From positions 21,253-85,252 of the forward strand of contig JAAWIS010000004.1 in assembly GCA_022796475.1 (NCBI GenBank): a DNA stretch of 64,000 nucleotides, read 5' to 3'. Position numbers and translations under genes: made by a program. The notes under the pieces are model-generated. The model had not been told where the DNA came from and made no database searches. It was given only the letters and a program-made list of their open reading frames with translations. This stretch comes from Lachnospiraceae bacterium (GTDB taxonomy: Bacteria > Bacillota > Clostridia > Lachnospirales > Lachnospiraceae). Within the stretch, counting starts at the first letter, position 1. Each line of letters begins with the position of its first letter. Shown piece by piece: positions 52,099 to 60,815 of this stretch.

Positions 52099-53185
52099 TT
52101 TTTATACGGGTGTTCCGGATTCTCAGTTAAAAGCGTTATGCAGCTATTTAATGGATCGCTATGGAATGGATCCGAAGCACCATATCATTGCAGCAAATGA
52201 AGGAAATTGTGCATCATTAGCGGCAGGCTACCATTTAGCAACGGGAAAAGTTCCTGTGGTCTATATGCAAAACAGCGGAGAAGGCAATATCATAAATCCA
52301 GTTGCCTCCTTACTGAATGAGCATGTATATGCGATCCCCATGGTATTCATAATCGGCTGGCGCGGGGAACCTGGAGTTCCTGATGAACCCCAGCATATTT
52401 ATCAGGGAAAGGTAACCATAAAACTTCTTGAAGATATGGGGATTCCATCCTTTATCATTGGAAACGATACCACAGATGAAGAAGTGGAAACTGTAATGAA
52501 CCAGTACCGTGAATTATTTGCCCAGGGAAAACAGGCGGCATTTCTGATCCGAAAAGGTGCTATTTCATATGAAAGCAAACGCAAGTATCGCAATGAAAAT
52601 GTTATGAGCCGGGAAGAAATTATCCGCCGCATTGTTGAGGCATCCGGTGAAGATCCAATGATCAGCACTACCGGAAAAGCAAGCCGGGAACTTTTTGAAA
52701 TCAGAGAAGCTGCAAGCCAGGGCCATAAGTATGATTTTCTTACTGTTGGCTCTATGGGCCACAGTTCTTCCATTGCCCTTGGCGTGTCAATCCACAAACC
52801 GGGCACCCGGATTTGGTGCATTGACGGAGATGGGGCGGTTCTTATGCATATGGGGGCCATGGCAGTGATTGGGGCGAATCAGCCGGACAATATGGTGCAT
52901 ATCGTAATTAATAATGGAGCCCACGAAACGGTTGGCGGGATGCCCACAGTAGCGTCCAATATCGATCTGACTGCCATTGCCAAATCATGCGGCTATCAAA
53001 GCGCTGTCTGTGTGGCAGATTTGAAAGAGTTAGATGAAGCGCTGGAATTGGCCAAAAGCAGAAACCAGTTAAGTTTCATTGAAGTAAAATGTTCCATTGG
53101 GGCCAGGGATGATCTGGGAAGACCAACCAGGACTCCATTGGAGAATAAAAAGGATTTTATGGAATATTTGAATGGATTAATGTAA
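52061..53185 (+). CDS. ppd: Phosphonopyruvate decarboxylase
   Basis: About 374 residues from the ATG at 52061 (GGGGAGGCAGGAA upstream), overlapping the reductase gene by 38 bases. It is a ThDP enzyme with FYTGVPDSQLKAL and the glutamate in ANEGNCASLAAGYH, then NSGEGNIINPVASLLNE and RGEPGVPDEPQHIYQGK, and a C-terminal CIDGDGAVLMHMGAM ... INNGAHETVGG. It decarboxylates phosphonopyruvate, making the unfavourable PEP mutase step irreversible. It completes the route to phosphonoacetaldehyde. Confidence 0.95.
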   Translation: MKADTLAEIIGSDFYTGVPDSQLKALCSYLMDRYGMDPKHHIIAANEGNCASLAAGYHLATGKVPVVYMQNSGEGNIINPVASLLNEHVYAIPMVFIIGWRGEPGVPDEPQHIYQGKVTIKLLEDMGIPSFIIGNDTTDEEVETVMNQYRELFAQGKQAAFLIRKGAISYESKRKYRNENVMSREEIIRRIVEASGEDPMISTTGKASRELFEIREAASQGHKYDFLTVGSMGHSSSIALGVSIHKPGTRIWCIDGDGAVLMHMGAMAVIGANQPDNMVHIVINNGAHETVGGMPTVASNIDLTAIAKSCGYQSAVCVADLKELDEALELAKSRNQLSFIEVKCSIGARDDLGRPTRTPLENKKDFMEYLNGLM

Positions 53186-53365
53186 TTGAAAGAATTGCTG
53201 GGAAAAGCCGTTATCCTCTTAAAAAATGCTTGCACTAGCGTTTGACAGAATTACCAGTCTAAGAATAAAGCCCATTCGACTGATTAGGATTATTATCATG
53301 TGACGAATTGATGAATCTCTGACGGAAATTAATTTTTAGACGGGGGGCGCAACACCAGGCATTTC

Positions 53366-53411
53366 CACAATATATAGTAAAAATTGCATCGAATTTAAAC
53401 TATATATTGTG
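53366..53411. repeat. Perfect 13-bp inverted repeat, 20-bp with two mismatches
   Basis: Arms CACAATATATAGT (53366-53378) and ACTATATATTGTG (53399-53411). The symmetry continues inward to about 20 bases per arm with two mismatches and a short central spacer (53386-53391). The A+T-rich arms and short spacer resemble a recombinase or regulator site more than a terminator. Confidence 0.6.
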
Positions 53412-53647
53412 TATCTTTGCACATTTGCGACAACCCCCTTTTATTATTCGACAGTGGAAAGTGATTCGGCACATCAATTTCTGGATATTTCATTTTAAAT
53501 AAATTCCGTATTAAATACTTAGATTTACCTTTTCGGATCCGTTTTAAGCCAATTGAATCTCTCATTTTCAGCCATTCACATCAAGTGTAATAAGGAAGTT
53601 ATGGCGCAAGAAACAAATATACTAAATCAAAAATTAGTAAATCGTAA

Positions 53648-53676
53648 TTGACTAAAATTCCCGCCTATGATATAGT
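53648..53676 (+). promoter_or_regulatory. Promoter for the AAA ATPase gene
   Basis: -35 TTGACT (53648-53653) and -10 TATAGT (53671-53676) with a 17-base spacer, about 28 bases before the ATG. The -10 has an upstream TG (TATGA-TATAGT). Confidence 0.75.
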
Positions 53677-53703
53677 AGAAATACAACAGACGGAGGTAGG
53701 AAT

Positions 53704-55170
53704 ATGTTTATCGGCAGAGAACGAGAGTTAAATTCTTTGAATCGATTATATGAATCGGATAAATTTGAATTTGTTGTTATCTATGGACGGCGCCGTGTAG
53801 GGAAAACGGCACTTATTAATCAATTTATTGGAAATAAAAAAGCAATTTATTTTATGGGAGTGGAGAGTAACGCAAAACAAAATCTGGAAAATATCAGCAA
53901 AAATATTTTTGAGTATGAGGTTGGTATTGAGGCAGAAACGGCTTTCTTGTCTTTTCAGGCTGCATTGGAATATGTGTTCCAATTAGCAAAAGACAAACGC
54001 CTGATTTTAGCAATAGATGAATACCCATATGTTGCCCGTTCTTCCAAAAGCCTTGCTTCCACACTTCAGCTTTTGATTGATAAGTATAAGGATAACTCAA
54101 AATTGATGCTGATTCTCTGCGGTTCGTCCATGTCATATATGGAGGATCATGTATTAGCATATAAAGCGCCGCTGTACGGACGGCGGACGGCACAGATGAA
54201 AATCCTTCCTTTTGATTTTGCTGATACCTGCCGATATTTTAAAAATTGTTCTGATGAAGAGAAAGCGTTGTTCTACGGGATTGTAGGCGGAACACCGCAA
54301 TATCTGCTGCAAATGGATGACAAGCTCAGTATTGAGGATAACATTAAGAATACCTTCTTGAACCCAACATCTTCGCTTTTTGAGGAACCAGAAAATTTGC
54401 TGAAACAGGAGGTACGGGAACCCGCACTTTACAATGCGATTATTACTGCTATTGCAACGGGGGCATCACGTATGGCAGAGATTTCCACTAAAGTAGGAGA
54501 AGATACCAGTGTTTGTGCTACTTATCTGAAAAATTTGATGGCACTGGGCTTAATTTTAAAAGAAGTGCCTTACGGTGAAAAAGCCTCTCGAAAGTCCCTT
54601 TATGCCATTGATGATAATATGTTTCGATTTTGGTATCGGTTTGTTCCGGAAAATAATTCTGTTATTGCCCGAGGTGCTTCTGATCTGGCTTATAGACGGA
54701 TTCAACCACATTTTTCGGATTATATGGGAAAAGTATTTGAGGAGATTTGCAAACAATATCTGTGGATGCTTTTACTAAATGGAAAATCCCCGGTGGAATT
54801 CAAGGAACTGGGACGATGGTGGGGAACCGATCCGTCTACCCACAGTCAGACAGAAATTGACATTATGGGAGAACAGGATAAGGACGTGGCTTTGTTTGGT
54901 GAATGTAGATGGATAAATGAGAATGTAGATGTGGGCGTATTAGATAAATTGGAAGAGCGGAGCCGTTTGTTTCATTATCATACCGTATATTTTTATCTAT
55001 TTGCCAAAAATGGATTTACGAAAGGCTGTATGGAAAAGGCAACTAAAATGAGAAATGTTATGCTGGTAACATATAGCAGTATATTAAAATTACTAGTTGA
55101 AACAGAGGATGCGGAAAAAAATAAATTGAAAAGATATGAGAGAGCATTAAATGATAGCAATATCAAATAA
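53704..55170 (+). CDS. AAA ATPase with DUF234-type C-terminus
   Basis: A 488-residue protein of the archaeal/bacterial ATPase_2 group: FIGREREL at the start, Walker A YGRRRVGKTALI, Walker B ILAIDEYPYV, then CGSSMSYMEDHV and the sensor region. The C-terminal third (about 330-470) matches the DUF234 nuclease-like domain, with WWGTDPSTHSQTEIDIMGEQD and FGECRW, which has the acidic-x-lysine-like arrangement of PD-(D/E)XK folds in degenerate form. Such genes are common in Clostridia and archaea and their role is unclear; a mobile or defence function is sometimes suggested. It has its own promoter and a GGAGGTAGG site. Confidence 0.85.
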   Translation: MFIGRERELNSLNRLYESDKFEFVVIYGRRRVGKTALINQFIGNKKAIYFMGVESNAKQNLENISKNIFEYEVGIEAETAFLSFQAALEYVFQLAKDKRLILAIDEYPYVARSSKSLASTLQLLIDKYKDNSKLMLILCGSSMSYMEDHVLAYKAPLYGRRTAQMKILPFDFADTCRYFKNCSDEEKALFYGIVGGTPQYLLQMDDKLSIEDNIKNTFLNPTSSLFEEPENLLKQEVREPALYNAIITAIATGASRMAEISTKVGEDTSVCATYLKNLMALGLILKEVPYGEKASRKSLYAIDDNMFRFWYRFVPENNSVIARGASDLAYRRIQPHFSDYMGKVFEEICKQYLWMLLLNGKSPVEFKELGRWWGTDPSTHSQTEIDIMGEQDKDVALFGECRWINENVDVGVLDKLEERSRLFHYHTVYFYLFAKNGFTKGCMEKATKMRNVMLVTYSSILKLLVETEDAEKNKLKRYERALNDSNIK

Positions 55171-55595
55171 AAATAAGACCTGCATGATAGTATTTTCTTA
55201 ATAGCAGCATGAATATTTTATCCATGCTGCCAAGCATAATGTGAATGAATGTTCTTATCTATTACTGTCTTTTACTACTTATTGATTATTGATGATTCTT
55301 GATTAGTAATATAAAGCTTTCATGTTGCAAAAATAGAAAAATGTTATGCAACATTCTATTAATAATGGATATATTTAAGAAGGAAGAAAAATTTTTCATG
55401 CAAGTTGATATTTTCTGCACAGTTTATGCTATTCTACACCTTGACAGAGCGGAGTTTCCGGGGCGGATGGAGAAGTTATTATCTGTGCATCAGAAGAGTC
55501 GTTACACAGCTGTCCTACGCCTAGTTTGCTTCCGCTAACTTATCAGTAAAAAACAGCCCCTGTGGAAAAATCCAATCCACAGGAGCCATCATTTT
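55171..55595. other. Intergenic region after the AAA ATPase
   Basis: 425 bases. Arms GCAGCATG (55204-55211) and CATGCTGC (55223-55230) form a hairpin without T-run about 35 bases after the ATPase gene, possibly a weak terminator. A 79-codon frame at 55299 is unlikely to be a gene. The right end holds the terminator of the minus-strand Rpn-family gene. Confidence 0.4.
55548..55583 (-). terminator. Terminator of the PD-(D/E)XK gene
   Basis: CCTGTGGA (55559-55566) pairs with TCCACAGG (55576-55583). On the minus strand GGCTGTTTTTTACTG follows, a run of six T a few bases past the stem. It lies directly after the stop of the gene. Confidence 0.6.
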
Positions 55596-56435
55596 TCATC
55601 TCCAATTCACCTTATCTGCCACCATTTCATCGTCCCAATCGGGATGTTCCTTTATAAGATTTACCACGCCTTCAAACACAGAAAGCGGAATACGAAGAAC
55701 TTTTGCCATTCTGGCCGCTGACAGATCGTCTTTATCATCATACCATCCACGAATCTGTTCAACCTTGCCCATATACTTCCCAGCTGCACGCTCTTCTGCG
55801 CCATAAGTCATAAGCATCATATACTCCTGCCCCCTTTCTTCGTTCGACTTCAATTCGTTCACAGCGTCATCCAATTCTTGGCTATACGAACCTGTGACTT
55901 CCTCACGGTCCAAATAGATAATTGCTTCTTTCAATTCAGGACTGATATCGCCCTTTGAGCCTTTCGTGTTAACCACAACCTTAATAGCATCATCGCCAAA
56001 CAGAATCTCGTTGTTCTGATCGCAACGGTTCTGGAATGTGTAAATATATCGCTCCTCGCAGTATGGGTCGAAATTACATATGAAAATCACGTAGGACTTA
56101 CGCATCTGGTTATAATCCGCACCCGCTGGGAAAAAGGCAATGTCCAGCATCCCCTGATAATACCTCATCCGTCTGGGTAGGTTCTTCTGAGCCGTGGTCT
56201 GGACTTCCACATCATAGACTATGCCGTCTTCATCCTCCACATACAAATCCAGCCGGATTCCTTTGGATTCGAACTTCTCTCTCATGGTCTTTTCCGGCTC
56301 AACCATGCGGATTTTCTTTATTTTCCTGCCAAGAGTGTATTCAAGCAATGGCTTAATCCGCCTTGGCTCCCTCATGACCATGGAAAATACATAGTTGTTC
56401 ATCAGCGTCTGTTCACTCAACGGTTTGATTGCCAC
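55596..56435 (-). CDS. Rpn/PDDEXK_2-family nuclease or transposase-like protein
   Basis: A 279-residue protein of the PD-(D/E)XK family often labelled Rpn recombination-promoting nuclease or PDDEXK_2 transposase. The core motifs are D63 (GIRLDLYVEDEDG) and E77-x-Q79 (YDVEVQTT), followed by LPRRMRYYQGMLDIAF and KSYVIFICNFDP. The C-terminal part is helical and ends DEMVADKVNWR. These proteins occur in many copies in gut Firmicutes. The members studied are endonucleases linked to RecA-independent recombination, but the role here is unknown. No terminal repeats of an insertion sequence were seen next to it. Confidence 0.87.
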   Translation of the reverse strand: MAIKPLSEQTLMNNYVFSMVMREPRRIKPLLEYTLGRKIKKIRMVEPEKTMREKFESKGIRLDLYVEDEDGIVYDVEVQTTAQKNLPRRMRYYQGMLDIAFFPAGADYNQMRKSYVIFICNFDPYCEERYIYTFQNRCDQNNEILFGDDAIKVVVNTKGSKGDISPELKEAIIYLDREEVTGSYSQELDDAVNELKSNEERGQEYMMLMTYGAEERAAGKYMGKVEQIRGWYDDKDDLSAARMAKVLRIPLSVFEGVVNLIKEHPDWDDEMVADKVNWR

Positions 56436-56633
56436 GCCCTCATCTCCACATCTATCTGCTACACTTAGTGTGTCTACCTTTCCTTCTATAGTTTACCTCA
56501 AAATCGCCCTCATATCAAGACGGTATTTGTACTGTTCGCAGAAAATTTATTCTCTACTTCCTCTCATCCTTTCCTCTACTACTTTGACAAGTCAAAGAAA
56601 AGGCGGAAATTGAACCTCGCCTATTTTTTACAA

Positions 56634-58307
56634 TCAAAACCACTTTTCTGCGCTCTTTACAATCTCCGCTTCTATTTTCTCCGCCTCTTCCCTATCCACT
56701 GCACTGACAGAAACGTAGATTTTCAGTTTCGGTTCCGTGCCCGAGGGGCGCACCACAATAGAGCAGTGGCCTTCCAGCAGAAATTTCAGCACATCGGACT
56801 TGGGCAGACCGTCAAAGCTTTCCGCATAGTCCAGTAACTTCACCACCTTTTTGCTACCGAACTCAGTTATCTCCCCTCGGAATATCTTCATAATATTCTG
56901 CATTTTCTCAAATCCTGCGCTTCCCTCAAATTCATAGCTATGGAGCGTATTTATGCAATAGCCGTAGGTGCTGTACAGCTCATCCAGTTTCTCCAGAAGG
57001 CTGATGCCATGGGTTTTATAATAGCTGAACATCTCACAGATCATGTAGGCACCGTCCACGCCGTCTTTGTCCCGGACATAAGAACCCGTGAGATATCCAT
57101 AACTCTCTTCAAAGCCAAAGATATAGCTGTCTGCCTTGCCTTGTGCTTCTAGCTTTCCAATCTGCTCGCCGATGAATTTAAAGCCGGTGAGCACGTTAAT
57201 GGTTCTCACACCATAGTGAGCCGCAATCTGCTCCCCCATATCCATGGTGACAATGGTTTTGACCATGACCGGATCGGCGGGCATTCTGCCGTGTTTGATA
57301 CGCTGACTGCAAATATAATCCAACAACAGTAGCCCCACCTGATTGCCGGTCAGCAACTTATACTCTCCTGATCTATTCTTCACCGCAATTCCCACACGAT
57401 CGCAGTCCGGATCAGTCGCCAATAGCAGATCTGCATTACATTTTTTTGTATACTCCATGCCGAGGGACATCGCTTCTTTAATCTCTGGGTTCGGATAGGG
57501 GCAGGTCGAGAAATTGCCATCCGGCAGCGCCTGCTCTTTAACCACCATGATATTGGTATAGCCCATTTCACGCAAGACTCTTGTCACCGGCTTCAAACCT
57601 GTTCCATTCAGGGGACTGTAGACAATCGCCACATTCTTATCGACTGTTTCTCCGAACAGGACAGACTGCTTCTTGACCTCTTCAACGAAAGCCGTATACA
57701 CCTTGTCTGGAATGTAGCGGATAGTTCCATCTGCTACCCCTGTTTCAAACTCACTTTTCTTTACATCCGCGAAAATATCCAGTTTCTCAATTTCAGCAAG
57801 TATCTCAGAGGCGGCTTCCGTGGTAATCTGACAGCCATCGGAACCATAGACTTTGTAGCCGTTGTACTTACTGGGATTGTGAGATGCAGTAATCATCACA
57901 CCGGCAGAATAACCCAGATAGCGTGTGGCAAAAGAAACGGTCGGAACTGGCATCAGAGTAGGCCAAATATTGACCTGAATACCGTTGGCAGCAAATACTC
58001 CAGCGGCAACCTTGGCAAACATATCAGATTTAATGCGGCTGTCGTATCCAATCGCCACTGATGAGTTTTCATGGAATTTATTCAGATAATCTGCCAGTCC
58101 CTGGGATGCTTTTGCCACTGTATATACGTTCATGCGATTGGTGCCCGCGCCGATCACGCCCCGCAGACCGCCTGTGCCGAAGGCAAGGTCACAGTAAAAG
58201 GCATCCTCGATCTGACTTTCATCCATCGTTTTCAGTTCAGTTTCTATATCCTCATCTGTTGTGGCAAATTTAAGCCACCGCTCGTATTCTTTTTGAAAAT
58301 CCATCAT
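56634..58307 (-). CDS. Phosphohexomutase (phosphomannomutase/phosphoglucomutase)
   Basis: A 557-residue alpha-D-phosphohexomutase of the long PgcA type. Domain 1 has the phosphoserine loop ITASHNPSKYNGYKVYG; the metal loop is ATDPDCDRVG; the sugar-binding loop is FGFEESYGYL; the phosphate-binding loop is VRPSGTEPKLKIYV. It interconverts hexose 6- and 1-phosphates. In this operon, next to manA and manC, its job is likely mannose 6- to mannose 1-phosphate. It ends the GDP-fucose operon. Confidence 0.92.
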   Translation of the reverse strand: MMDFQKEYERWLKFATTDEDIETELKTMDESQIEDAFYCDLAFGTGGLRGVIGAGTNRMNVYTVAKASQGLADYLNKFHENSSVAIGYDSRIKSDMFAKVAAGVFAANGIQVNIWPTLMPVPTVSFATRYLGYSAGVMITASHNPSKYNGYKVYGSDGCQITTEAASEILAEIEKLDIFADVKKSEFETGVADGTIRYIPDKVYTAFVEEVKKQSVLFGETVDKNVAIVYSPLNGTGLKPVTRVLREMGYTNIMVVKEQALPDGNFSTCPYPNPEIKEAMSLGMEYTKKCNADLLLATDPDCDRVGIAVKNRSGEYKLLTGNQVGLLLLDYICSQRIKHGRMPADPVMVKTIVTMDMGEQIAAHYGVRTINVLTGFKFIGEQIGKLEAQGKADSYIFGFEESYGYLTGSYVRDKDGVDGAYMICEMFSYYKTHGISLLEKLDELYSTYGYCINTLHSYEFEGSAGFEKMQNIMKIFRGEITEFGSKKVVKLLDYAESFDGLPKSDVLKFLLEGHCSIVVRPSGTEPKLKIYVSVSAVDREEAEKIEAEIVKSAEKWF

Positions 58308-58377
58308 TTATTCTCCATCAAAATGCAATCAAAGCAATTTCAGCATCTGCACCACACACAATATTCCGTATGCGGAA

Positions 58378-59364
58378 TTATCCCCTTACATCCAAAAACT
58401 GAGCCTGCCCATGGATGGTCAGTGTCACGGAATCCGCAGGAACGAAGATACAGTCTCCCTTGTAGAAGGTAATCGAACCGCCATCATAGGAAATCGTCCC
58501 ACAGCCGTTCACGCAGAGTAGCACACGGAACGCCACTTCATCCGTCCGGTAGTGGACTTTCTGCCGCCGCTCTGTATTTATCAGCATTCGATAAACTTCA
58601 AAATATTTACAGCGACACAGCAGTTCCGATGCCACGCCCCTCCGATATTTCAATACCCTCAAAGGCTGTTTTGGCTCGGCACTGCTTTCCAGTTTTGCAA
58701 CATCCAAGGCTTTCTCCACATGAAGTTCACGCTTTTTCCCGTCTTTCCCCACTCGGCCATAATCGTACAGACGATAGGTCAAATTGGAGCTTTCCTGAAT
58801 CTCCGCCACCAGCGCCCCGGCGCCGATGGCGTGGATCGTTCCGGCGGGGATAAAGAACACATCGTCCTTGTGGATGGGAACATTTTGCAGATATTTTCCC
58901 AGCGTTCCACCTGCAATTGCATCCCGCATTTCTTCTTTGCTACAGGTCTGATTCAGACCATAAACCAGACTTGCGTCCTTTCCGGCGTCCAGCACATACC
59001 ACATTTCGCTTTTACCAAACTGCCCGTTTTCATGTTCCCCGGCATACGCATCTGTGGGATGCACCTGAACGGAAAGATCCTGCTTTGCGTCTATGAATTT
59101 GATGAGAATGGGGAGAGATATTTTTCCCACATGCCTTCTTCCCAGGTATTCCGGGTGCACTTTCAGCACCTCCTCCAGACCTTTTCCCTCAAACTCGCCG
59201 CCGACTACAAAGCATGGACCATCTGGGTGCGTGGAGCATTCCCACGTTTCCGCCAGCGGCTTCATATCGATATTCTTTTCAAATTCGTCGTTCAGCCGCC
59301 TGCCACCCCATAAATAATCCTTCCCGGAAGGACGGAGCAGCAGGGGCAGAATGCCTGTATTCAT
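58378..59364 (-). CDS. manA: Class I mannose-6-phosphate isomerase
   Basis: A 328-residue cupin-type isomerase. Zinc-site residues are in SVQVHPTDAYAGEHENGQFGKSEMWYVLD, and the substrate region is FFIPAGTIHAIGAGALVAEIQESSNLTYRLYDYGR. It links fructose 6-phosphate to mannose 6-phosphate, the entry to the GDP-mannose/GDP-fucose route. It lies 70 bases before the phosphohexomutase gene in the same direction. Confidence 0.93.
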   Translation of the reverse strand: MNTGILPLLLRPSGKDYLWGGRRLNDEFEKNIDMKPLAETWECSTHPDGPCFVVGGEFEGKGLEEVLKVHPEYLGRRHVGKISLPILIKFIDAKQDLSVQVHPTDAYAGEHENGQFGKSEMWYVLDAGKDASLVYGLNQTCSKEEMRDAIAGGTLGKYLQNVPIHKDDVFFIPAGTIHAIGAGALVAEIQESSNLTYRLYDYGRVGKDGKKRELHVEKALDVAKLESSAEPKQPLRVLKYRRGVASELLCRCKYFEVYRMLINTERRQKVHYRTDEVAFRVLLCVNGCGTISYDGGSITFYKGDCIFVPADSVTLTIHGQAQFLDVRG

Positions 59365-59498
59365 ATTTACCCTCCAACATCAACTTTTATCCATCCCTTT
59401 GCATACTCTATTCGTCCATACTGTCAGGGCATAGATGCCATCAATATTTATAACTATTCAATCAGCAAGCGGTCTGTGGCATGATGATAGATCTGTTG

Positions 59499-60815
59499 CT
59501 AATATTCCAGCTCATATTTCTGCTTGTCTGAAACGGTGATGTCCTCGCCCAGCTGCACCTCGACCAGCTTCAGCTCTGTGTCTGCGAAAACCGTATGGCG
59601 GCATCCAGCTGACATGGTAACTACATCCCCAGCCTTCACCTTCTGCTCCATGCCGTCCACAATGGTTCTCCCTTCGCCGGAGATCGCCACCCAAACTTCA
59701 TCCCGGTTCCTGTGGCTGTGATAGTTCATGCTGTGTCCAGCATTGAGCGACACCTTGATGGTGAGCGCATTACTCTCCACATCGACCACCTTAAAGCTGC
59801 CCCAGCTTTTCTCTGCAAACATAATCTGCTGCTCAAATTTATCTACGAAAGGCTTGATATAGCTGCTCTGCTCCTTGTCGGAAACCAGAATGCCCTCCGG
59901 CGAGGAGGAAATCACCACATCATGAAGACCCATCGCCAACACTGGCACATCCATCTCATTGACGATGTGGACACCGGTGCAGGCATCATTCAACACGCCT
60001 TTGCCCACAACCGCTTCTTCCATTGCCTCTGTAAGCGTGTTCCATGTGCCCAAGTCTTTCCACCGACCGGCAAACCTCTGCACCTGAATCTTTTCTTCCT
60101 TCTCCACGACAGCATAATCAAAAGAAATCTTCGTCAGAGTGTCATATTTTAAGAAAAGATCATGGTAGTCCGTGAAATCGATCATCCTGTGGGCAATCTC
60201 CAGCACATAGCGCAGCTTGTAGGCGAACACGCCGCCGTTCCAGAGCGCACCCTGGGTAATGTAGTGCTCCGCCATAGCCGCAGTCGGCTTTTCCTTGAAC
60301 GTTTTTACCTGCGCGGTCTGCTCTGGGCTTTCCGGGATAATATATCCGTATTTTTCGGAGGGATAGGTAGGCTCAATACCCATGAGGACAATGTTTGCCT
60401 CGCCGTTCTCCGCCTGCTCAGACAGTTTCTTTAGTGCTTCAAAATAATCGTCATCTACATAAGGATCGACTGGGCAGACCACCACGACTTCCTCTGGGTC
60501 AGTGTGTTTAACATCCACCAGATAGGCGGTCGCCAATGCAATCGCCGGAAAGGTATCTCTGCGGCAGGGTTCCACGGAAATGCCGACTTCCTCTCCCAGC
60601 TGATTATGGATGGCAGAAACCTGTGCCTTGCTGGTAGCAATGGTCACGGCTGCATCGGTGTCCACCTTCTTGATCTGTCGGTAAACACGCTGCACCATGG
60701 ATTCGTAGCTGCCATCATCCTTCTTGAAAATCTTTATAAACTGCTTGGAGCGGATATCATTGGACAATGGCCAGAGCCGCTTTCCGCTTCCACCTGATAG
60801 TAAGATTATATTCAT
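59499..60815 (-). CDS. manC: Mannose-1-phosphate guanylyltransferase
   Basis: A 438-residue enzyme with the nucleotidyltransferase signature LSGGSGKRLWPLSND at residue 5 onward, EPCRRDTFPAIALATAY, FKEKPT and NGGVFAY. A C-terminal cupin part (about 330-430; NYHSHRNRDEVWVAISGEGRTIVDG) looks like the isomerase-type domain of bifunctional ManC, but a separate manA is present so it may not be needed for isomerisation. It makes GDP-mannose for Gmd. Its start overlaps the stop of fcl by four bases (ATGA), which indicates translational coupling. Confidence 0.93.
   Translation of the reverse strand: MNIILLSGGSGKRLWPLSNDIRSKQFIKIFKKDDGSYESMVQRVYRQIKKVDTDAAVTIATSKAQVSAIHNQLGEEVGISVEPCRRDTFPAIALATAYLVDVKHTDPEEVVVVCPVDPYVDDDYFEALKKLSEQAENGEANIVLMGIEPTYPSEKYGYIIPESPEQTAQVKTFKEKPTAAMAEHYITQGALWNGGVFAYKLRYVLEIAHRMIDFTDYHDLFLKYDTLTKISFDYAVVEKEEKIQVQRFAGRWKDLGTWNTLTEAMEEAVVGKGVLNDACTGVHIVNEMDVPVLAMGLHDVVISSSPEGILVSDKEQSSYIKPFVDKFEQQIMFAEKSWGSFKVVDVESNALTIKVSLNAGHSMNYHSHRNRDEVWVAISGEGRTIVDGMEQKVKAGDVVTMSAGCRHTVFADTELKLVEVQLGEDITVSDKQKYELEY

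Larger units (their letters stand above)
53186..53703. other. Intergenic region after the phosphonate genes
   Basis: About 518 bases with no convincing gene. It contains the long inverted repeat at 53366-53411 and, near its end, the promoter at 53648-53676. Otherwise it is A+T-rich with no terminator-like stem of good G+C content, so the phosphonate operon may end at the inverted repeat. Confidence 0.4.

Noticed and set aside
55299..55538. 79-codon plus-strand frame
   Set aside because: It has no ribosome site, no similarity to a known family and lies in an A+T-rich gap; possibly a fragment but not supportable.
58552..59313. 253-codon plus-strand frame
   Set aside because: It is antisense to manA, which has clear motifs; no ribosome site or domain is seen.
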